The notes below the pieces were generated by a model, which was not told the DNA's origin, searched no databases, and saw only the letters and a program-made list of their open reading frames with translations. DNA of 64,000 nucleotides from Ignavibacteria bacterium. Its GTDB lineage: Bacteria; Bacteroidota; Ignavibacteria; Ignavibacteriales; SURF-24. Of this stretch, positions 28,046 through 37,071 are shown piece by piece (the first letter of the stretch is position 1; each line of letters begins with the position of its first letter). Location: positions 84,999 through 148,998 of the forward strand of contig JAAXKQ010000012.1 of NCBI GenBank assembly GCA_025612245.1. Direction: 5' to 3'. Made by a program: the position numbers and the translations under genes.

Positions 28046-28717
28046 ATGAAAAGACTCATTCTGGAATCTGACGTCATTAAGCTCAGCAAGCAGGGTCTTA
28101 AAGTCCTGGCTATCGCTCCGGCTGACATTGTAACTCCCCTGGCCATGGACAAGATAAAAGCCCTTGGCTTTAGTATAGTAAGAAGGGAGGATACAGCGTC
28201 AATTGAAGCCGAAGCGTATGGCGTTAAACCCTCTGAGATTAGGCTGAACAGGGTGGCTATTGGAAGCGACCACACGGGTTTTTACATAAAAGGCGTGCTT
28301 TCTAAAATGCTGATGGAAAAGTCCTACGGCGTAATTGACGTGGGAACATATGACGAGACTTCGTGCGACTATCCGGATTTTGCTCTGTCGGTTGCACAGA
28401 ATGTAATGGAGAAAAAAGCAGACTTTGGCGTTTTAATCGATGCCACGGGAATCCCTTCGGCAATTGTGGCCAACAAGCTTCCAGGCATAAGGGCTGCAAC
28501 ATGCTATAATGAATTATCCGCCAGGAGCGCCCGCGAGCATAATAACGCCAACATAATTGCCGTTGGCGCCAGGGCACTCGGCGAAGAGGCCATAAAATCC
28601 ATACTGGAGGCGTTCATTTTAGCCGCATTTTCGGGAGGACGCCACCAGAGAAGGCTGGATAAAATCAGTGCGATTGAAGAAAAATTCATGAAAATGGAAC
28701 TTAAATCTAAAACATAG
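28046..28717 (+). CDS. RpiB/LacAB-fold sugar-phosphate isomerase-like protein, BMC-type
   Basis: The C-terminal part (about 66-205) is a ribose-5-phosphate isomerase B / galactose-6-phosphate isomerase domain: AIGSDHTG (72-79), GVIDVGTYDE, CDYPDFAL, ANKLPGIRAA and AREHNNANIIAVGARALG. The active-site loop, CGTGIG in E. coli RpiB, reads DATGIP, so the catalytic Cys is D132. The first ~45 residues are an added segment (ESDVIKLSKQGLKVLAI, then IVTPLAMDKIKALG) that resembles the short domain on several microcompartment-associated enzymes. I recall DxxGI-type RpiB homologues with such a leader from sugar-phosphate microcompartment loci. I infer a BMC cargo or accessory enzyme working with the shell and DeoC genes found elsewhere in the window. 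It might instead be an isomerase with another substrate. Confidence 0.8.
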   Translation: MKRLILESDVIKLSKQGLKVLAIAPADIVTPLAMDKIKALGFSIVRREDTASIEAEAYGVKPSEIRLNRVAIGSDHTGFYIKGVLSKMLMEKSYGVIDVGTYDETSCDYPDFALSVAQNVMEKKADFGVLIDATGIPSAIVANKLPGIRAATCYNELSARSAREHNNANIIAVGARALGEEAIKSILEAFILAAFSGGRHQRRLDKISAIEEKFMKMELKSKT

Positions 28718-28750
28718 GATTTACTAGAAAAGTAGATAAGAGAGTTATTA

Positions 28751-29509
28751 TTGATAATTGTAAATGCAGAAGTTTCAGAGATAGTTGAACTTGGAAATTC
28801 AATTTTCCTCATAAAGGTTCATGCGCCCAAAATAGCGCGCGAATCCACGCCGGGGCAGTTTTGCAACATTAAAGTCTCAGAATCCAATTTCCCCCTTTTA
28901 AGAAGGCCGTTCAGCATCTGCGAAGTTAAAGGAGACTTTGTTTCCTTCATGTTCAATGTGCTTGGTGAAGGTACCAGGAACCTGGCGCATAAAAAAGTCG
29001 GTGACGCTTTAGACATACTTGGTCCTTTGGGCAACGGTTTTAAGTTTGATGATGATTATGAAACCGCAGTCTTTGTTGCCGGCGGGCTTGGTGCAGCGCC
29101 ATTTCCATTCCTTACGGGAAAAATTCCCGAAGGCCGAAAGCTCTTAAGCTTTATTGGCGGCCGGTCGGAAAAGGACCTGATAACTTACGGAATGAAAAAC
29201 ACGCTGCTTTCAACAGACGACGGCACAAAGGGCTTCAAGGGAAACGTTGTTGAGCTCCTGGAGGCCAAGAAGGAACTGCTGGATGAATCAAAAATTAAGG
29301 TATTTGCCTGCGGCCCCACCCCGATGCTAAGGGCCGTAAAGGAATTTTGCCTGAAATACGGCTATAACTGCGAAGTATCTACCGAATGCGCAATGGCCTG
29401 CGGATTTGGTATTTGCCAGGGCTGCCCCATTCAGGCAGAGGATAAAGAAGGCTATTACCTCGTCTGTAAAGACGGACCTGTTTTTAACATAAATAAGGTT
29501 GTGCTATGA
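28751..29509 (+). CDS. pyrK: Dihydroorotate dehydrogenase electron-transfer subunit
   Basis: FAD and [2Fe-2S] subunit that passes electrons from PyrD to NAD+ in pyrimidine synthesis (class 1B). FAD site RRPFSICEV, NAD site VAGGLGAAPFPFL, and the iron-sulfur ligands in ECAMACGFGICQGCP plus a later Cys (LVCKDG). 252 residues, normal. The start is TTG at 28751, giving MIIVNAEVSEI; no ATG lies near. Its stop overlaps the pyrD start by 4 bp (ATGA), as expected for the heterotetramer. Confidence 0.93.
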   Translation: MIIVNAEVSEIVELGNSIFLIKVHAPKIARESTPGQFCNIKVSESNFPLLRRPFSICEVKGDFVSFMFNVLGEGTRNLAHKKVGDALDILGPLGNGFKFDDDYETAVFVAGGLGAAPFPFLTGKIPEGRKLLSFIGGRSEKDLITYGMKNTLLSTDDGTKGFKGNVVELLEAKKELLDESKIKVFACGPTPMLRAVKEFCLKYGYNCEVSTECAMACGFGICQGCPIQAEDKEGYYLVCKDGPVFNINKVVL

Positions 29510-30450
29510 CGAAAAAAGATGTTGAAAACGTGGAAACAACGGTAGACCTGTCGGTTAAAATAGGCTCTATGAAGCTAAAAAATCCCGTCATGCTGGCTTC
29601 GGGAACCGTGGGCTACGGAAATGAAATTTCTAACCTGACCGACCTGAACAGGATTGGCGCCGTTGTAACTAAATCCGTCAGCCTCAAGCCCAGGAAAGGC
29701 AACCCTCCGCAGCGCATAGTTGAAACCGCGTCCGGGATGCTTAATGCAATTGGGCTTGCAAACGTGGGAGTGGAGGAGTTCATAAGGACGAAAATTCCGT
29801 TCCTGAGGCAGTTTGATACAAACATTGTCTGTAATATTGCTGCCAGTTCAATTGACGAATACGTCGAATGCACGAGGATGATTTCGCCGGAGGAGACGAT
29901 AAAGGCCTTTGAAATTAATATTTCATGCCCGAACGTCAAAGAAGGCGGACTCATGTTCGGGCACGACCTGAAGGCAGTGGCCGAGATTACAAGAAGGGTA
30001 AAGGCGGTAACGGATAAACCGGTTATAATAAAGCTTTCCCCGAACGTTTCCGACATTGCTGCTTTTGCTAAGGTTGTAAGTGAAGAAGGAGGCGATGCAG
30101 TCTCTGCCATAAACACGCTCGTTGGAACCTCCTTTAACATTTATACGCGCAGGCCAAAGATCTTTAACGTAACCGGAGGTCTTTCGGGCCCTGCAATTAA
30201 GCCTGTAGCACTTGCCAAGGTGCTTGAAATAAAAAGAAAGGTCGACATCCCGATCATTGGAATCGGCGGAATAATGAACTGGCAGGATGCCGCTGAATTT
30301 ATGATTGTTGGCGCCACGGCTTTTGAAATTGGAACCGTTAATTTTATAAATCCCAATGCCGGCGTTGAAATATCTGACGGGCTTTGGGAATATTGCAGAA
30401 AAATGAACATAAGGAAAATTTCGGATCTGACAGGTTCGTATGTAATATGA
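29506..30450 (+). CDS. pyrD: Dihydroorotate dehydrogenase, class 1B catalytic subunit
   Basis: FMN enzyme oxidising dihydroorotate to orotate. Motifs: KNPVMLASGTVGYG, AIGLANVGVE, INISCPNVKEGG with the catalytic Cys C141 that marks class 1 enzymes, KLSPNV, INTLVGTSFN, GGLSGPAIKP and GIGGIMNWQDA. 314 residues. It is coupled to pyrK, which confirms the NAD-linked 1B type rather than the membrane quinone type. Confidence 0.96.
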   Translation: MTKKDVENVETTVDLSVKIGSMKLKNPVMLASGTVGYGNEISNLTDLNRIGAVVTKSVSLKPRKGNPPQRIVETASGMLNAIGLANVGVEEFIRTKIPFLRQFDTNIVCNIAASSIDEYVECTRMISPEETIKAFEINISCPNVKEGGLMFGHDLKAVAEITRRVKAVTDKPVIIKLSPNVSDIAAFAKVVSEEGGDAVSAINTLVGTSFNIYTRRPKIFNVTGGLSGPAIKPVALAKVLEIKRKVDIPIIGIGGIMNWQDAAEFMIVGATAFEIGTVNFINPNAGVEISDGLWEYCRKMNIRKISDLTGSYVI

Positions 30451-30495
30451 AAATTTATTCAGGCAGAAAATGCCAATTTGAACTCAGGTGTCCCG

Positions 30496-31770
30496 ATGTC
30501 AAATAATGAGATTAAAGAAGCCCTGGACAGGCTCTACTCCCTTCAGAAATTCGGGATCAAGCTTGGCCTGGACAACATTTCACGTCTTCTGGACTATTTA
30601 GGCAATCCTCAGAATAACTTTAAGTCTTTTCACGTTGCAGGCACAAACGGAAAGGGAAGCACCACTTCCTTTATCTCCAGCATACTCATGGAAAGCGGTT
30701 ACAGGACCGGCTTATACACCTCGCCTCATTTTGTCAGATTCAATGAAAGGGTAAGAGTAAACGGTCTTGAGGTTCCGGAAGAATACATAGTGGAATTTAT
30801 TTCCGGAATTAATCGTTTTATAGATAAGCACAAACCTACGTTCTTTGAGGTTACAACAGCCCTGGCGTTTAAGTACTTTTCAGATGAAAAGGTTGAGTTT
30901 GCCGCAATTGAAACCGGCCTCGGCGGTAGGCTCGACGCAACAAATGTCTTAAATCCCCTTGCTTCTGTTATTACTTCGATCAGCCTTGAACACACTGAAA
31001 TTCTTGGCGATACACTCGAGAAAATTGCCTTTGAAAAAGGGGGAATAATTAAAAAGGGGGGAAAGGCTTTTCTTGGCATTTTGCCCGCAGAGGCTGAAGG
31101 TACGCTTAGGAACATCTGCAGAGAAAACGGCGCGGAACTTTTCTGCCTATCCGAGTATTTAAAAGGGGAAAAGGAAGGTTTGGGCCTCGGGACTGACACA
31201 CTGGTCCTTGATGAAATTGAGCCCGCACTGTTTGGTCCTTACCAGAGGAATAACGCCGCACTTGCCGTACTGACTCTCAACAGGATTCTGGGGCTGAACA
31301 ATCAGCGTCATATTAGTCTTGGGCTTAAGAATGTGGTGAAAAATTCCGGAATTCAGGGCAGGTACGAAATCTTTAATGAAAGGCCCCGCATCATTTTTGA
31401 TTCAGCTCACAACCTGGAAGGCATTACAAATTTCCTGAGCGCATTTTTGCGCGAGGAAGGGAGTTATTCGAAAAGGACGCTTCTTTTCGGCGTAATGAGG
31501 GATAAGGCAATTAAAAATATGCTGGAAGCCTTGACGCCTCATTTTGACGAAATTCACTTGAATTCAATTGAATATGACAGGGCTGCCCGGCTGGAGGAAT
31601 TGGATATAATCAGTAAAGAGCTGGGAATAGATGCTTACCCGGAGCAAGACGGCGCAGCTTTTGTGCATGAATTCACACGGAAAGGGGAAGATGAATGCCT
31701 GGTTGTGCTCGGGAGCATGTATGTGCTCGGGAAGATCAAGGAAGAGCTGTTGAAGAAAAAAAAGCCTTGA
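30496..31770 (+). CDS. folC: Folylpolyglutamate synthase / dihydrofolate synthase
   Basis: Adds glutamates to folates and, in many bacteria, also makes dihydrofolate from dihydropteroate. The Mur-ligase-type ATP loop HVAGTNGKGSTTSF and LYTSPHFVRFNERV follow a helical start (EALDRLYSLQ). ETGLGGRLDATNV, SLEHTEILG and the C-terminal FDSAHNLEG complete the pattern. I chose the ATG at 30496, which has AGGTG upstream; a TTG at 30478 would add six residues. It follows pyrD by 45 bp. Confidence 0.94.
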   Translation: MSNNEIKEALDRLYSLQKFGIKLGLDNISRLLDYLGNPQNNFKSFHVAGTNGKGSTTSFISSILMESGYRTGLYTSPHFVRFNERVRVNGLEVPEEYIVEFISGINRFIDKHKPTFFEVTTALAFKYFSDEKVEFAAIETGLGGRLDATNVLNPLASVITSISLEHTEILGDTLEKIAFEKGGIIKKGGKAFLGILPAEAEGTLRNICRENGAELFCLSEYLKGEKEGLGLGTDTLVLDEIEPALFGPYQRNNAALAVLTLNRILGLNNQRHISLGLKNVVKNSGIQGRYEIFNERPRIIFDSAHNLEGITNFLSAFLREEGSYSKRTLLFGVMRDKAIKNMLEALTPHFDEIHLNSIEYDRAARLEELDIISKELGIDAYPEQDGAAFVHEFTRKGEDECLVVLGSMYVLGKIKEELLKKKKP

Positions 31771-31795
31771 CATTTTTTCTCAATAAGCATAATTT
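31767..31795 (+). promoter_or_regulatory. Sigma70-like promoter of rho
   Basis: TTGACA (31767-31772), 17 bp, TAATTT (31790-31795). It predicts a leader of about 130 nt before rho. Rho genes are often autoregulated through such leaders, but no hairpin is obvious here. Confidence 0.5.
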
Positions 31796-31931
31796 TACTG
31801 TAGTTCCTCTTGTTCCTTTCACAGCTTTCAAAACAGAGTGATCAGTAAGATAACCCCGATTAACTAATCCGGTTATAATTTAAAATAATTGTCATAATAG
31901 TATTTAATAATTCTTAATGTAGGATTGAAAT

Positions 31932-33185
31932 ATGCCAATGGATATTTCTGAACTTCAATCTAAGAAGATTGTCGATTTAAATAAGATAGCTAAAGAACTT
32001 GGAATTACGGGTTATAGCGATCTTAGAAAACAGGAATTAATTTTCAAGATCTTAGAAGCACAGACCACAAAAGACGGTTTGACCTTTTCAAAAGGCGTTC
32101 TTGAGGTGCTTGCTGATGGATATGGTTTTCTAAGGAGCTCCGACTATAACTACCTTCCATCTCCGGATGATATATACGTTTCACCTTCTCAAATTAAAAG
32201 ATTTAGCTTAAGAACAGGGGATCACGTCTCCGGGCAGGTAAGGCCGCCAAAAGAGGGCGAACGGTTTTTTGCTCTGCTCCGTGTGGAAGCCGTAAACGGG
32301 CAGAACCCGGATACCATCAGAGAAAGAACACTTTTTGACAACTTAACCCCTCTTTATCCGACCAGAAGACTGAACCTTGAATCTGCCCCCGGCGAATATT
32401 CAATGAGAATTATGGACATACTTTCTCCGATCGGAAAAGGACAAAGAGGGCTGATTGTTTCACCTCCTAAAAGCGGTAAAACAATCCTTCTACAGAAGCT
32501 CGCCAATTCAATCACACGTAACCACCCAGAAGTCAGACTTATCATGCTTTTGATCGATGAAAGACCGGAAGAAGTTACAGACATGCAGAGGTCAGTCCAG
32601 GCCGAGGTCATCAGCTCAACCTTTGATGAGCCTGCGGAAAGACACGTCCAGGTGGCTAATATGGTCATTGAAAAGGCAAAGAGAATGGTTGAGGCAAATA
32701 TGGACGTAGTGATACTTCTGGACAGTATTACAAGGCTTGCAAGAGCACATAATACGGTTGCACCGCATAGCGGCAGAATCCTCTCCGGCGGTGTTGATGC
32801 AAATGCACTCCATAAGCCGAAACGCTTCTTCGGTTCTGCCAGAAATACTGAAGACGGCGGAAGCCTTACCATTATTGCAACGGCGCTGATTGAAACAGGC
32901 AGCAGAATGGACGAAGTAATTTTCGAAGAGTTCAAGGGAACCGGCAACATGGAACTCGTCTTAAGCCGCGACTTGAGCGACAGAAGAATCTTCCCGGCTA
33001 TTGACATTAACAAGTCGGGTACAAGAAAAGAAGAGCTCCTTTTGAAAGAAGAAGAACTCAATAAGATCTGGATTCTCAGAAAAATCCTCAGCGACTTCGA
33101 CCCGATCGAGGCGATGGAATTCCTTTTAGACAAAATGAAGGGAACAAAAAACAATAAAGAATTTATAAACAATATGAATAGCTGA
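31932..33185 (+). CDS. rho: Transcription termination factor Rho
   Basis: Hexameric RNA helicase ending transcription at unstructured C-rich RNA. Rho_N helical domain at about 4-44 ([20 protein letters not shown]), then the cold-shock-like RNA-binding domain ([24 protein letters not shown] spread over 65-95). The ATPase core has Walker [22 protein letters not shown], Walker [17 protein letters not shown], the Q-loop region [12 protein letters not shown] and the R-loop. At 417 residues it is the compact form without the long insert of some Bacteroidota. Monocistronic, with its own promoter and terminator. Confidence 0.97.
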   Translation: MPMDISELQSKKIVDLNKIAKELGITGYSDLRKQELIFKILEAQTTKDGLTFSKGVLEVLADGYGFLRSSDYNYLPSPDDIYVSPSQIKRFSLRTGDHVSGQVRPPKEGERFFALLRVEAVNGQNPDTIRERTLFDNLTPLYPTRRLNLESAPGEYSMRIMDILSPIGKGQRGLIVSPPKSGKTILLQKLANSITRNHPEVRLIMLLIDERPEEVTDMQRSVQAEVISSTFDEPAERHVQVANMVIEKAKRMVEANMDVVILLDSITRLARAHNTVAPHSGRILSGGVDANALHKPKRFFGSARNTEDGGSLTIIATALIETGSRMDEVIFEEFKGTGNMELVLSRDLSDRRIFPAIDINKSGTRKEELLLKEEELNKIWILRKILSDFDPIEAMEFLLDKMKGTKNNKEFINNMNS

Positions 33186-33209
33186 TCTATTGATTAAGGT
33201 TCTTTTCTT

Positions 33210-33258
33210 AAAGCCGGATTAGTGAGGCGCGTAAATTTGCCCTTTAATCCGGCTTTTT
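33210..33258 (+). terminator. Rho-independent terminator of rho
   Basis: AAAGCCGGATTA (33210-33221), a 23-nt loop, TAATCCGGCTTTTT. A perfect 11-12 bp stem ending in T. Confidence 0.85.
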
Positions 33259-33306
33259 GTTATTTTAGAACGTTTTACATATATATTCCCTTATTAAAGG
33301 ATAAAT

Positions 33307-34578
33307 ATGAAAAAAATCTTATTCTTCTTCATAATTGCACTGAGCTTTTATTGCTATGCGCAGCCCTCAAGGCAGGGCTTAAACCAGATGAGAGGGATTT
33401 TCTTCGACACAATTGTGATCCCTTCGGCTGATAAGGCCGACTGCTATATAACATACCAGACTACCTATAACAGGCTTGTATTTGTTAAGGATAAAGATGT
33501 TTTTACTTCCCGCTTCAGTCTTACAATTGAAGCCGTGGACTCGCTGACTGGAAAGGTCTACAGGGAAATTGTAGATAACGAGCATTCGGTTGCAAATTTT
33601 GAGGAAACCAATTCTGAAAGCAAGTACATTCTGGGAGTAATTAAGCTCTCGCTCCCAATGGGGAGCTACAAGGTGCTGCCGGTAATTTACGACTTTAATA
33701 CGAACAGTGAACACGTCCTTTCGCAGTTCGACCTCAGGCTTAATTTTCAGGATACAAAGTGGGTCCTATCTCCAATTGTCCTGAAAGATGATTCACCGAA
33801 GGAGATTGCTGGCAAGGTGCTTGCGGGTTTTGACGGGAATGTCCCATTTTCTGACGAAGAATTCAATATGATTATTCCTGTGGCAGATACGAACGTGTCA
33901 GTTGTATATGTGGAATTAAAAAATAATGACTCTTTGATCTATAAGGATTCCCTGAGGAATTCCGTCATTTCTTCCTTGTCTTTCAGCAGGGATAAAGGGG
34001 AGATAATAGCCAGCTTCCTGAGCCATCAGGGCAGCCCGACCAGGAACTTCATACTGCCAAAATTCAACCAGAAACTTCAGGAAGGGACGCTTCAGATAAC
34101 AGTAAGCCGCCCCGGGAAGGAAAAAGCCGTCTTTAAGCGTGCAGTTGTCTGGTTCAACAAACCCCGCTCACTAAATAATCTTGAATATGCGGTAAAAATT
34201 CTTCGGAATATAGAAGAAGGGGAAACTGAAAGCCGGAAGAATGATAAGACAGGCGAGGCAATGGACTATAATGGACTGTGGAAGTATTGGAAGAAGTTTG
34301 ACCCGACTCCTTCGACGGCATATAACGAACTTATGGCCGAGTTCTATAGCAGGGTTGACTATGCAATCAGCAATTTTTCTTTAATCAGTAATCCCAATGG
34401 GGCCGATACGGACAGGGGAAGGGTTTATATTAAATTCGGAAAGCCTAAGTCGGTCGAAAGAATTTACCAGGACGCACGCGATGTGCGTGAAGTCTGGGTA
34501 TATGATTCTCCGGAAAGACGTTTTGTATTTGTCGATAAGACAGGCCTTGGCAATTTCATATTGAGCGGAAAATTATGA
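33307..34578 (+). CDS. GWxTD-domain exported protein
   Basis: 423 residues with a Sec signal peptide at 1-19 (MKKILFFFIIALSFYCYAQ). The C-terminal ~100 residues match the GWxTD domain known from Bacteroidota, Chlorobi and Ignavibacteria: LWKYWKKFDPTP, NELMAEFYSRVDYA, then TDRGRVYIKFGKP, REVWVYDSP and FVFVDKTG. The name-giving tetrad is degenerate here (GADTD instead of GWxTD). The middle is beta-rich and not recognised. The role of the family is unknown. Its stop overlaps the pdxA start by 4 bp. Confidence 0.85.
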   Translation: MKKILFFFIIALSFYCYAQPSRQGLNQMRGIFFDTIVIPSADKADCYITYQTTYNRLVFVKDKDVFTSRFSLTIEAVDSLTGKVYREIVDNEHSVANFEETNSESKYILGVIKLSLPMGSYKVLPVIYDFNTNSEHVLSQFDLRLNFQDTKWVLSPIVLKDDSPKEIAGKVLAGFDGNVPFSDEEFNMIIPVADTNVSVVYVELKNNDSLIYKDSLRNSVISSLSFSRDKGEIIASFLSHQGSPTRNFILPKFNQKLQEGTLQITVSRPGKEKAVFKRAVVWFNKPRSLNNLEYAVKILRNIEEGETESRKNDKTGEAMDYNGLWKYWKKFDPTPSTAYNELMAEFYSRVDYAISNFSLISNPNGADTDRGRVYIKFGKPKSVERIYQDARDVREVWVYDSPERRFVFVDKTGLGNFILSGKL

Positions 34579-35582
34579 ATAAATTTGTCTTTACCTGCGG
34601 CGACATTAATGGTATAGGTCCGGAAATTGTCCAGAAAGCGCTCAATAAGATTTATCACGCATCTGAAAGGGCAAAATTTTATTTTTTGTGTCCGGCTGAG
34701 GTTTTTGAAAGGGTGTCTGAGAAGATTCCCCCATCTTTTGCCTACAGGATTACAGATAAGCCCTCCGGGGAAGACCGGGCTTCGCAGGAACAATTCGTGG
34801 AAGTAATTGACATAAAGGAAGAAGGGCTTAGGATTCTGCCGGGCAGCCCGACCGCGCTTTCAGGTCTTGTAAGCTATAGGGCAATTAAAGAGTCCTTTGA
34901 GATGGCCTCTTCCGGAAAGGCTGATGCCATTATTACGGCCCCCATTTCAAAAGAAGCTCTCGGCATGGCGGGTATAGATTTTCCGGGGCATACGGAAATG
35001 TACGCCAGGTGGTCGGGCCTGAAGGATTTCGTCATGATGTTCATATCCCCAAAGATGAAGTGTGCTCTGGTTACAATTCATGAGCCTTTAAGGAAGGTTT
35101 CCAAGCTCATAACGGTAAACCGCATACAGAATACACTCAGGGTTGTAGTTTCATCCTTAAGACGGGATTTTAACCTGGAGAACCCAAAAGTGGCAGTCCT
35201 GGGTCTTAATCCGCACGCCGGGGAAAAGGGGAGGATAGGAAAAGAAGAAACCGATGTGATTCTGCCTGCGCTCAGGACCTCGGGCTTTAATGAGTTCCTC
35301 GCGGGTCCTTTTGTTCCTGACGCATTTTTTGCCCGGAAGCTGTATAAAGATTACGACATAGTAATCGGGATGTATCACGACCAGGTACTGATTCCCTTTA
35401 AGATGCTGAACTTTTCCTCAGGCGTAAACTTTACTGCCGGACTTCCTGTGGTAAGGACCTCTCCCGATCACGGGACCGCCTTTGACATTGCCTGGAAATT
35501 TGTTGCCGATGAGGGCAGCATAATGGAAGCCTTTAACCTTTCAAAGAAAATTGTACAAAGCCGCAAGAGACGTAATGCCTGA
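34575..35582 (+). CDS. pdxA: 4-hydroxythreonine-4-phosphate dehydrogenase
   Basis: NAD-dependent enzyme of the DXP-dependent vitamin B6 pathway. Motifs: GDINGIGPEIVQKAL at the start (usually GDPxGIGPEI), TAPISKEAL, FPGHTEMYA with the metal His, VTIHEPL, LNPHAGEKG, GPFVPDAFF, YHDQVLIPFK and TSPDHGTAFDIA. 335 residues, normal. It is coupled to the GWxTD gene upstream and overlaps the methyltransferase gene downstream by a few bases. Confidence 0.95.
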   Translation: MNKFVFTCGDINGIGPEIVQKALNKIYHASERAKFYFLCPAEVFERVSEKIPPSFAYRITDKPSGEDRASQEQFVEVIDIKEEGLRILPGSPTALSGLVSYRAIKESFEMASSGKADAIITAPISKEALGMAGIDFPGHTEMYARWSGLKDFVMMFISPKMKCALVTIHEPLRKVSKLITVNRIQNTLRVVVSSLRRDFNLENPKVAVLGLNPHAGEKGRIGKEETDVILPALRTSGFNEFLAGPFVPDAFFARKLYKDYDIVIGMYHDQVLIPFKMLNFSSGVNFTAGLPVVRTSPDHGTAFDIAWKFVADEGSIMEAFNLSKKIVQSRKRRNA

Positions 35583-36306
35583 AGAAATCAAACCCTATAG
35601 GCTCATTGCCGAAATTTACTCCCATCTCATGCGCTTCATCAGCTATGAGGAATGGGCGGAATATTATTACCTCCTGACAAAAGATTACCTGACTTCTGAA
35701 GCCAGCGTGCTTGAACTTGCAGGCGGAAACTGCAGGCTTTCTTTGCGCCTGAAGAAATATTATGAAAACACCATTACCTCGGACCTTTCATTTGAAATGC
35801 TGAAGCAGTCGGAAGAAAACGGCCTTGAAAGGGTGTGCTGCAACATGCTTTCCCTGCCATTTAAGAAAGAGTTCGACCTTATTGTCTCTGCCTTCGACAG
35901 CGTAAACTATCTGCTGACCAGGAAATCCGTTAACCAGCTTTTCAGGGAGGCTTATCAGTGCCTGAGGCCCGGGGGGATATTTTCCTTTGACGTCAGCCTT
36001 GAGCGCAACAGCATCAAGAACATCCGTTATCTGAACAGAAAAGGCACCTACAAGGGGATCCGTTACATTCAGAAAAGCAATTACGACAAGGACAGAAGAA
36101 TTCATACCAATATATTCGACATTACTCTTGCTAATGGAAGCGTTTTTACGGAAATTCACAAACAAAAAATATTTCCTCTGGAAGTTTATTTTGAGCTTCT
36201 CAGCAGGAACGGATTTCTAATTAAAGAATGTTTCAGCGCGTTTTCTTTTGAAGACGCCGATATGAATGCTGAAAGAGCTCAGTTTGTAGCCTTAAAATTA
36301 AAGTAA
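35575..36306 (+). CDS. Class I SAM-dependent methyltransferase
   Basis: About 243 residues from the ATG at 35575, which overlaps the pdxA stop by 8 bp; a TTG at 35551 would add eight residues and is less likely. SAM-binding motif I reads VLELAGGNCRLSLRL (instead of the common LDLGCGTG), motif II ITSDLSFEMLKQS, and the post-motif region is FDLIVSAFDSVNYLL with CLRPGGIFSFDVS. The substrate is unknown; small molecules are typical for this subgroup. One base separates it from the ftsE-like gene, so they are co-transcribed. Confidence 0.85.
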   Translation: MPEEIKPYRLIAEIYSHLMRFISYEEWAEYYYLLTKDYLTSEASVLELAGGNCRLSLRLKKYYENTITSDLSFEMLKQSEENGLERVCCNMLSLPFKKEFDLIVSAFDSVNYLLTRKSVNQLFREAYQCLRPGGIFSFDVSLERNSIKNIRYLNRKGTYKGIRYIQKSNYDKDRRIHTNIFDITLANGSVFTEIHKQKIFPLEVYFELLSRNGFLIKECFSAFSFEDADMNAERAQFVALKLK

Positions 36307-36307
36307 T

Positions 36308-36997
36308 ATGCTGGTTTTTAATAACGTTTCATTTAGCTATTCCAGGCAGCCCGTATTTGACAACTTAAATTTCAGGATGGAAGAGGGCGACTTTACGTTT
36401 CTCATTGGTAAAAGCGGTGCCGGGAAAAGTACATTTCTGCAGCTGATTTATATGAATATCAGGCCCGATACCGGTTTCGTGCGCTTCAAGGAATATGATT
36501 CATCCAACCTTAGAATGGGCTCGCTGCCAGATCTGAGGCGTAAGATCGGGATTGTTTTTCAGGATTTCAGGCTCCTCATGGATAGAAATGTTTACGACAA
36601 CCTGGCCTTTATCCTTGAGGTTACAGGTGCCCCGCGAAAACAGATAAAAAGAAAGGTTTTCACTGCTCTTTCCGATGTGGGCTTATTGCACAAGCAAAGA
36701 AGCATGCCCTATGAACTCTCCGGCGGCGAACAGCAGAGAGTCTCAATTGCCCGGGCAATCATAAATGACCCGGCCTTAATACTGGCCGATGAGCCTACGG
36801 GAAACCTGGATCCGGAGACCTCTTCGGAAATAATGGAGCTCTTCAAGAAAATCAACTCCCGGGGAAATACCGTTATTTTTGCCACGCACAACTACGAACT
36901 GGTGCGCAGGCACAGCACTGCAAAGATTATAAAGCTTGATGGCGGAAGGGCGGTAAAGGTTGCATTGAAGCAAAAAACGAGTGCCGTTGATTTTTAA
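36308..36997 (+). CDS. ftsE: FtsE-like ABC transporter ATPase
   Basis: ATP-binding subunit of the FtsEX complex, which controls cell-wall hydrolases at the division site. Walker A is GKSGAGKST, the Q-loop IGIVFQDFRLL, the ABC signature LSGGEQQR, Walker B LILADEPTGNLD, and the H-loop ATHNYELV. The FQDFRLL wording is characteristic of FtsE rather than LolD. 229 residues. No ftsX follows: the next gene is convergent adk, so the membrane partner must be elsewhere. Confidence 0.85.
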   Translation: MLVFNNVSFSYSRQPVFDNLNFRMEEGDFTFLIGKSGAGKSTFLQLIYMNIRPDTGFVRFKEYDSSNLRMGSLPDLRRKIGIVFQDFRLLMDRNVYDNLAFILEVTGAPRKQIKRKVFTALSDVGLLHKQRSMPYELSGGEQQRVSIARAIINDPALILADEPTGNLDPETSSEIMELFKKINSRGNTVIFATHNYELVRRHSTAKIIKLDGGRAVKVALKQKTSAVDF

Positions 36998-37002
36998 GGC
37001 GC

Positions 37003-37036
37003 CTGGTTAGCCACTTTAAGAAAGTACACTAACCAG
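37003..37036. terminator. Interrupted hairpin between ftsE and adk
   Basis: CTGGTTAG...CTAACCAG with an inner ACTTT/AAAGT pair. No T-tract on either side; it could end transcripts of the convergent genes or stabilise their 3' ends. Confidence 0.4.
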
Positions 37037-37071
37037 ACGTTGAATATACGGTAATTTATTTAGCTTTCCAC

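Noticed and set aside
29613..30140. 175-codon minus-strand frame over pyrD
   Set aside because: Shadow frame in a gene with a full set of class 1B motifs.
32354..33172. 272-codon minus-strand frame over rho
   Set aside because: Antisense to a highly conserved gene; Ser/Leu-rich shadow translation.
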